Origin: Acidobacteriaceae bacterium
GTDB taxonomy: Bacteria; Acidobacteriota; Terriglobia; Terriglobales; Acidobacteriaceae
NCBI GenBank assembly: GCA_003165855.1
Contig: PMXH01000301.1
Coordinates: forward strand, 4,425-14,272
Direction of reading: 5' to 3'
DNA length: 9,848 nt
Shown piece by piece: positions 8,485 through 9,848 of this stretch (position 1 is the first letter of the stretch; each line of letters opens with the position of its first letter). The notes beneath the pieces were generated by a model. It saw only the letters and a list, made by a program, of their open reading frames with translations. It was not told where the DNA came from and searched no databases. Position numbers and translations under genes: made by a program.

Positions 8485-8498
8485 ATGGACCCATCCGG
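8485..8498 (+). repeat. Left subterminal inverted repeat of the IS
   Basis: ATGGACCCATCCGG is the exact reverse complement of 9809-9822. It is preceded by a 7-bp outer segment, TAATGGA (8478-8484). Pairing does not continue on either side, which fixes the repeat at 14 bp. Confidence 0.95.
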
Positions 8499-8519
8499 GA
8501 TGATTGTAAGCTTTGTTCC

Positions 8520-8524
8520 GGAGG
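8520..8524 (+). promoter_or_regulatory. Ribosome binding site of the transposase
   Basis: GGAGG lies 9 bases before the ATG at 8534. It is the clearest Shine-Dalgarno sequence in the window and decides the start in favour of 8534 over the upstream in-frame TTG at 8513. Confidence 0.85.
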
Positions 8525-8533
8525 TGGTTCCCG

Positions 8534-9550
8534 ATGAAGATAGTGACAGTAGGACTGGATATTGCGAAGCAGACGTTTCAAGCCCACGGAGTGGACTGCA
8601 AGGGCAAGGTGGTATTGCGGAAGCGGTTGAGACGAGTCGAGGTGTCTTCATTCTTTGCTCAAGTCGAGCCTTGTACGATTGGATTGGAAGCCAGCGGCGG
8701 AGCCCACTACTGGTTTCGGGTATTGAGCCGAATGGGGCACACGGTGCGCCTGATCGCGCCGCAGTTTGTTAAGCCCTATGTAAAGTCGCAGAAGAACGAT
8801 GCCAACGATGCGGAGGCGATCTGTGAAGCGGTGAGCCGACCGAGCATGCGTTTCGTTCCGGCGAAGAAGATTGAACAGCAGGATCTGCAATGCCTGCATC
8901 GGGTGCGCTCGCGGCTGATCGGTTGTCGGACGCAGTTAGTCAACCAGGTTCGCGGGCTTCTGGCGGAGTACGGGATTGTTCTTCCGCAGCATGTGGCTCA
9001 GTTGCGCCGACATCTCCCTGCACTGCTGGAGGACGACGGGAACGAACTCACGATTTCTACGCGGCATCTGTTCCGCTCCCTCTACGAAGAACTGGTAGAA
9101 CTGGAGACCAAGATCGCTTCTGCCGATCAGCGGATCGAGCGCGCTTTCCGAGAGAACGCAGAATGCCGGCGCATCGCCGCTGTGGAAGGCATCGGGCCAG
9201 TCACGGCCACAGCGGTTGTCGCTGCCATTAGTGATGCCCACGCTTTTCGAAACGGGAGACAGTTCGCCGCTTGGCTGGGTCTGGTGCCGCGACAGCACTC
9301 CAGCGGAGGCAAAACAAAACTGCTGGGGATCAGCAAACACGGCGATCCCTATCTGCGCACGCTGCTGGTGCATGGAGCCAGGTCGGTCGTTTATCGGGCC
9401 AAGACCAAGATCGACTGTCGCAGCCGCTGGATCAACGACAAACAACAGAGACTGGGAACGGCGAGAGCCTGCGTCGCACTCGCCAACAAAAATGCGCGCA
9501 TTCTCTGGTCCCTGATAGCGAAGCAACAAGTGTATCGGCCCGCTGTGTAA
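8534..9550 (+). CDS. IS1111-group (IS110-family) RNA-guided transposase/recombinase
   Basis: This is a 338-aa recombinase that excises the element as a circle and inserts it at sites chosen by an element-encoded bridge RNA. The N-terminal RuvC-like (DEDD) domain shows Asp9 in 'VGLDIAK', Glu52 in 'GLEASGGAHYW', and Asp89 and Asp92 in 'QKNDANDAEAICEA'. Helices at roughly residues 110-210 form the middle coiled region. A helix-hairpin-helix-like segment 'VEGIGPVTATAVVAAI' (217-232) opens the C-terminal Tnp domain, which carries the catalytic serine (Ser256 or Ser257 in 'PRQHSSGG') followed by 'KTKLLGISKHGDPYLR'. The wording of 'HYWFRVLSRMGHTVRLIAPQFVKPYVK' is typical of the IS1111 group, not the IS110 group. 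No frameshift or lost catalytic residue was seen. Translation starts at ATG 8534, supported by GGAGG. It ends 1 bp before the long right end that holds the guide RNA. Confidence 0.96.
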   Translation: MKIVTVGLDIAKQTFQAHGVDCKGKVVLRKRLRRVEVSSFFAQVEPCTIGLEASGGAHYWFRVLSRMGHTVRLIAPQFVKPYVKSQKNDANDAEAICEAVSRPSMRFVPAKKIEQQDLQCLHRVRSRLIGCRTQLVNQVRGLLAEYGIVLPQHVAQLRRHLPALLEDDGNELTISTRHLFRSLYEELVELETKIASADQRIERAFRENAECRRIAAVEGIGPVTATAVVAAISDAHAFRNGRQFAAWLGLVPRQHSSGGKTKLLGISKHGDPYLRTLLVHGARSVVYRAKTKIDCRSRWINDKQQRLGTARACVALANKNARILWSLIAKQQVYRPAV

Positions 9551-9560
9551 ATTTTCTGCC

Positions 9561-9586
9561 GCTGAGTTGTTTCTGTAGCTGAGTTG
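9561..9586 (+). repeat. 9-bp direct repeat after the transposase stop
   Basis: GCTGAGTTG occurs at 9561-9569 and again at 9578-9586, 17 bp apart start to start. It sits between the transposase stop and the structured RNA region. It could mark a promoter or processing region for the guide RNA, or be chance duplication. Confidence 0.6.
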
Positions 9587-9656
9587 AGGTGTCCTCGTCG
9601 AGATGCTTGAGCCAAAAATGATGGCGAAAGTGGTGAGACCAGCTTCTTCAAAACCT

Positions 9657-9666
9657 GCGGGGGGCA
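9657..9666 (+). other. Target guide, 5' strand (pairs with right flank)
   Basis: The RNA GCGGGGGGCA is complementary over 10 bases to the right target flank TGCCCCCTGC (9826-9835), with nine Watson-Crick pairs and one G-T wobble. Its 3' end CA covers the TG core. It lies on the 5' strand of the target loop. Confidence 0.8.
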
Positions 9667-9683
9667 GGGCCTTCCAAGGCCGT

Positions 9684-9690
9684 TGACCTG
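9684..9690 (+). other. Target guide, 3' strand (matches left flank)
   Basis: TGACCTG is identical to the restored target TGACC (8473-8477) plus TG (9826-9827), so the RNA can pair with the opposite strand of the left target half and the core. It lies on the 3' strand of the target loop, opposite the guide at 9657-9666. Confidence 0.8.
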
Positions 9691-9709
9691 ATTAGGAGAA
9701 GAAGCGCAG

Positions 9710-9718
9710 ATTCCATCA
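9710..9718 (+). other. Donor guide, 5' strand (pairs with IS left end)
   Basis: ATTCCATCA is complementary to the left terminus TAATGGAAT (8478-8486) at eight of nine positions. The single mismatch falls in the core dinucleotide, where the guide expects TG and the DNA now reads TA. Confidence 0.75.
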
Positions 9719-9757
9719 GGGCCCGGAAGATGAAACATCTTCCATGTATGAGGCCGG

Positions 9758-9764
9758 ATATATG
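9758..9764 (+). other. Donor guide, 3' strand (matches IS right end)
   Basis: ATATATG is identical to the right terminus plus core at 9821-9827. It lies after the donor-loop cap hairpin, mirroring the arrangement in the target loop. Confidence 0.72.
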
Positions 9765-9808
9765 CACGCGTCTCTTTCACACATCGCTCTCATCAAGGCC
9801 CTTGCAAA

Positions 9809-9822
9809 CCGGATGGGTCCAT
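9809..9822 (+). repeat. Right subterminal inverted repeat of the IS
   Basis: CCGGATGGGTCCAT is the exact reverse complement of 8485-8498. It is followed by a 3-bp outer segment ATA (9823-9825) and then the target flank starting with TG. Confidence 0.95.
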
Positions 9823-9848
9823 ATATGCCCCCTGCTTTCGTTCACGTA

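Larger units (their letters stand above)
9586..9780 (+). ncRNA. Bridge RNA (seekRNA) of the IS, with target and donor loops
   Basis: IS110-family recombinases use an element-encoded RNA with a target-binding loop and a donor-binding loop; in the IS1111 group it is encoded 3' of the transposase. The order here is a small 5' hairpin GAGG-TGT-CCTC (9586-9596), the target loop, then the donor loop. The target loop is closed by GCTTCTTC (9642-9649) pairing with GAAGAAGC (9698-9705) and capped by GGCCTT-CC-AAGGCC (9668-9681). The donor loop is capped by GGAAGATG-AAA-CATCTTCC (9725-9743); its closing stem may be GCGC (9704-9707) with GCGT (9768-9771), which is weaker. Each loop has one guide on its 5' strand and one on its 3' strand, and all four guides match the DNA they should. 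RNA ends and promoter are not determined; the RNA might be processed from the transposase transcript. Confidence 0.85.
8478..9825 (+). mobile_element. Complete IS110-family element, IS1111 group (about 1,348 bp)
   Basis: The element holds one transposase gene, perfect 14-bp subterminal inverted repeats, a short left end (56 bp before the transposase ATG) and a long right end (275 bp after its stop). This asymmetry, with repeats set 7 bp in from the left end and 3 bp in from the right end, matches known IS1111-group elements such as IS4321. The boundaries are also set independently by guide sequences in the right end: target-like guides switch from flank to element exactly at these points. There is no ordinary target duplication, as expected for the family. 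The full-length transposase, intact repeats and intact guides suggest the copy is recent and may be functional. The boundary is uncertain by about 2 bp, depending on which side the core dinucleotide is assigned to. Confidence 0.9.

Noticed and set aside
8513..8533. TTG at 8513 as transposase start, adding seven residues
   Set aside because: The GGAGG site at 8520-8524 would fall inside the coding sequence, whereas it is ideally placed for ATG 8534, which gives the usual IS110-family N-terminus.
8936..9529. 197-codon open frame on the - strand inside the transposase gene
   Set aside because: It is antisense to an intact transposase and contains no motif; treated as a shadow.
9725..9743. Strong hairpin near the right end as an intrinsic terminator of the IS
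   Set aside because: There is no T-run after it, and its position between two donor-matching guides explains it better as the cap of the donor-binding loop.
9551..9848. CRISPR array, tRNA or additional small gene in the right-end region
   Set aside because: There are no regularly spaced repeats, no tRNA cloverleaf and no coding frame with a start signal; the region is accounted for by the bridge RNA and the terminal repeat.

Overview
The window (9,848 bp, moderately GC-rich, every gene on the + strand) looks like a carbohydrate-utilisation locus from an Acidobacteriota genome, followed by an intact insertion sequence. The phylum is an inference. It rests on the 5'-truncated TonB-dependent receptor, whose barrel is of the large Oar-like type abundant in Acidobacteriota, and on its pairing with exported glycosidases and a LacI regulator. 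No rRNA or other phylogenetic marker is present.

Layout. 1-2406 is the C-terminal barrel of the TonB-dependent receptor (5' end outside the window). 2535-4202 is a GH51 alpha-L-arabinofuranosidase with an apparent twin-arginine export signal. 4269-5342 is a LacI/PurR-family repressor. 5402-8452 is a large secreted GH106-type (alpha-L-rhamnosidase family) glycoside hydrolase. 8478-9825 is a complete IS110-family element of the IS1111 group, with a 338-aa DEDD transposase, perfect 14-bp subterminal inverted repeats and a 3' noncoding end of about 260 bp. Gaps between the glycan genes are short (66, 59 and about 130 bp) and hold only weak dyads.

How the genes work together. Arabinofuranosidase and rhamnosidase activities together suggest growth on arabinose- and rhamnose-bearing plant polymers (rhamnogalacturonan I with arabinan side chains, arabinogalactan) or on plant glycosides. 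The receptor would import products across the outer membrane, both hydrolases would act outside the cytoplasm, and the LacI protein would sense a released sugar.

Main discovery. The 3' noncoding end of the insertion sequence reads as a bridge RNA (seekRNA) whose guides can be decoded from this window alone. One stem-enclosed loop carries two guides that match the two flanks of the insertion (9657-9666 against the right flank, 9684-9690 against the left). The next loop carries two guides that match the element's own two ends (9710-9718 and 9758-9764). All four guides converge on a TG core, which sets the element boundaries at about 8478 and 9825. Removing the element restores a perfect 8-bp-arm palindrome just after the GH106 gene, so the element was targeted into one arm of an intergenic hairpin. 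The left copy of the core now reads TA, not TG.
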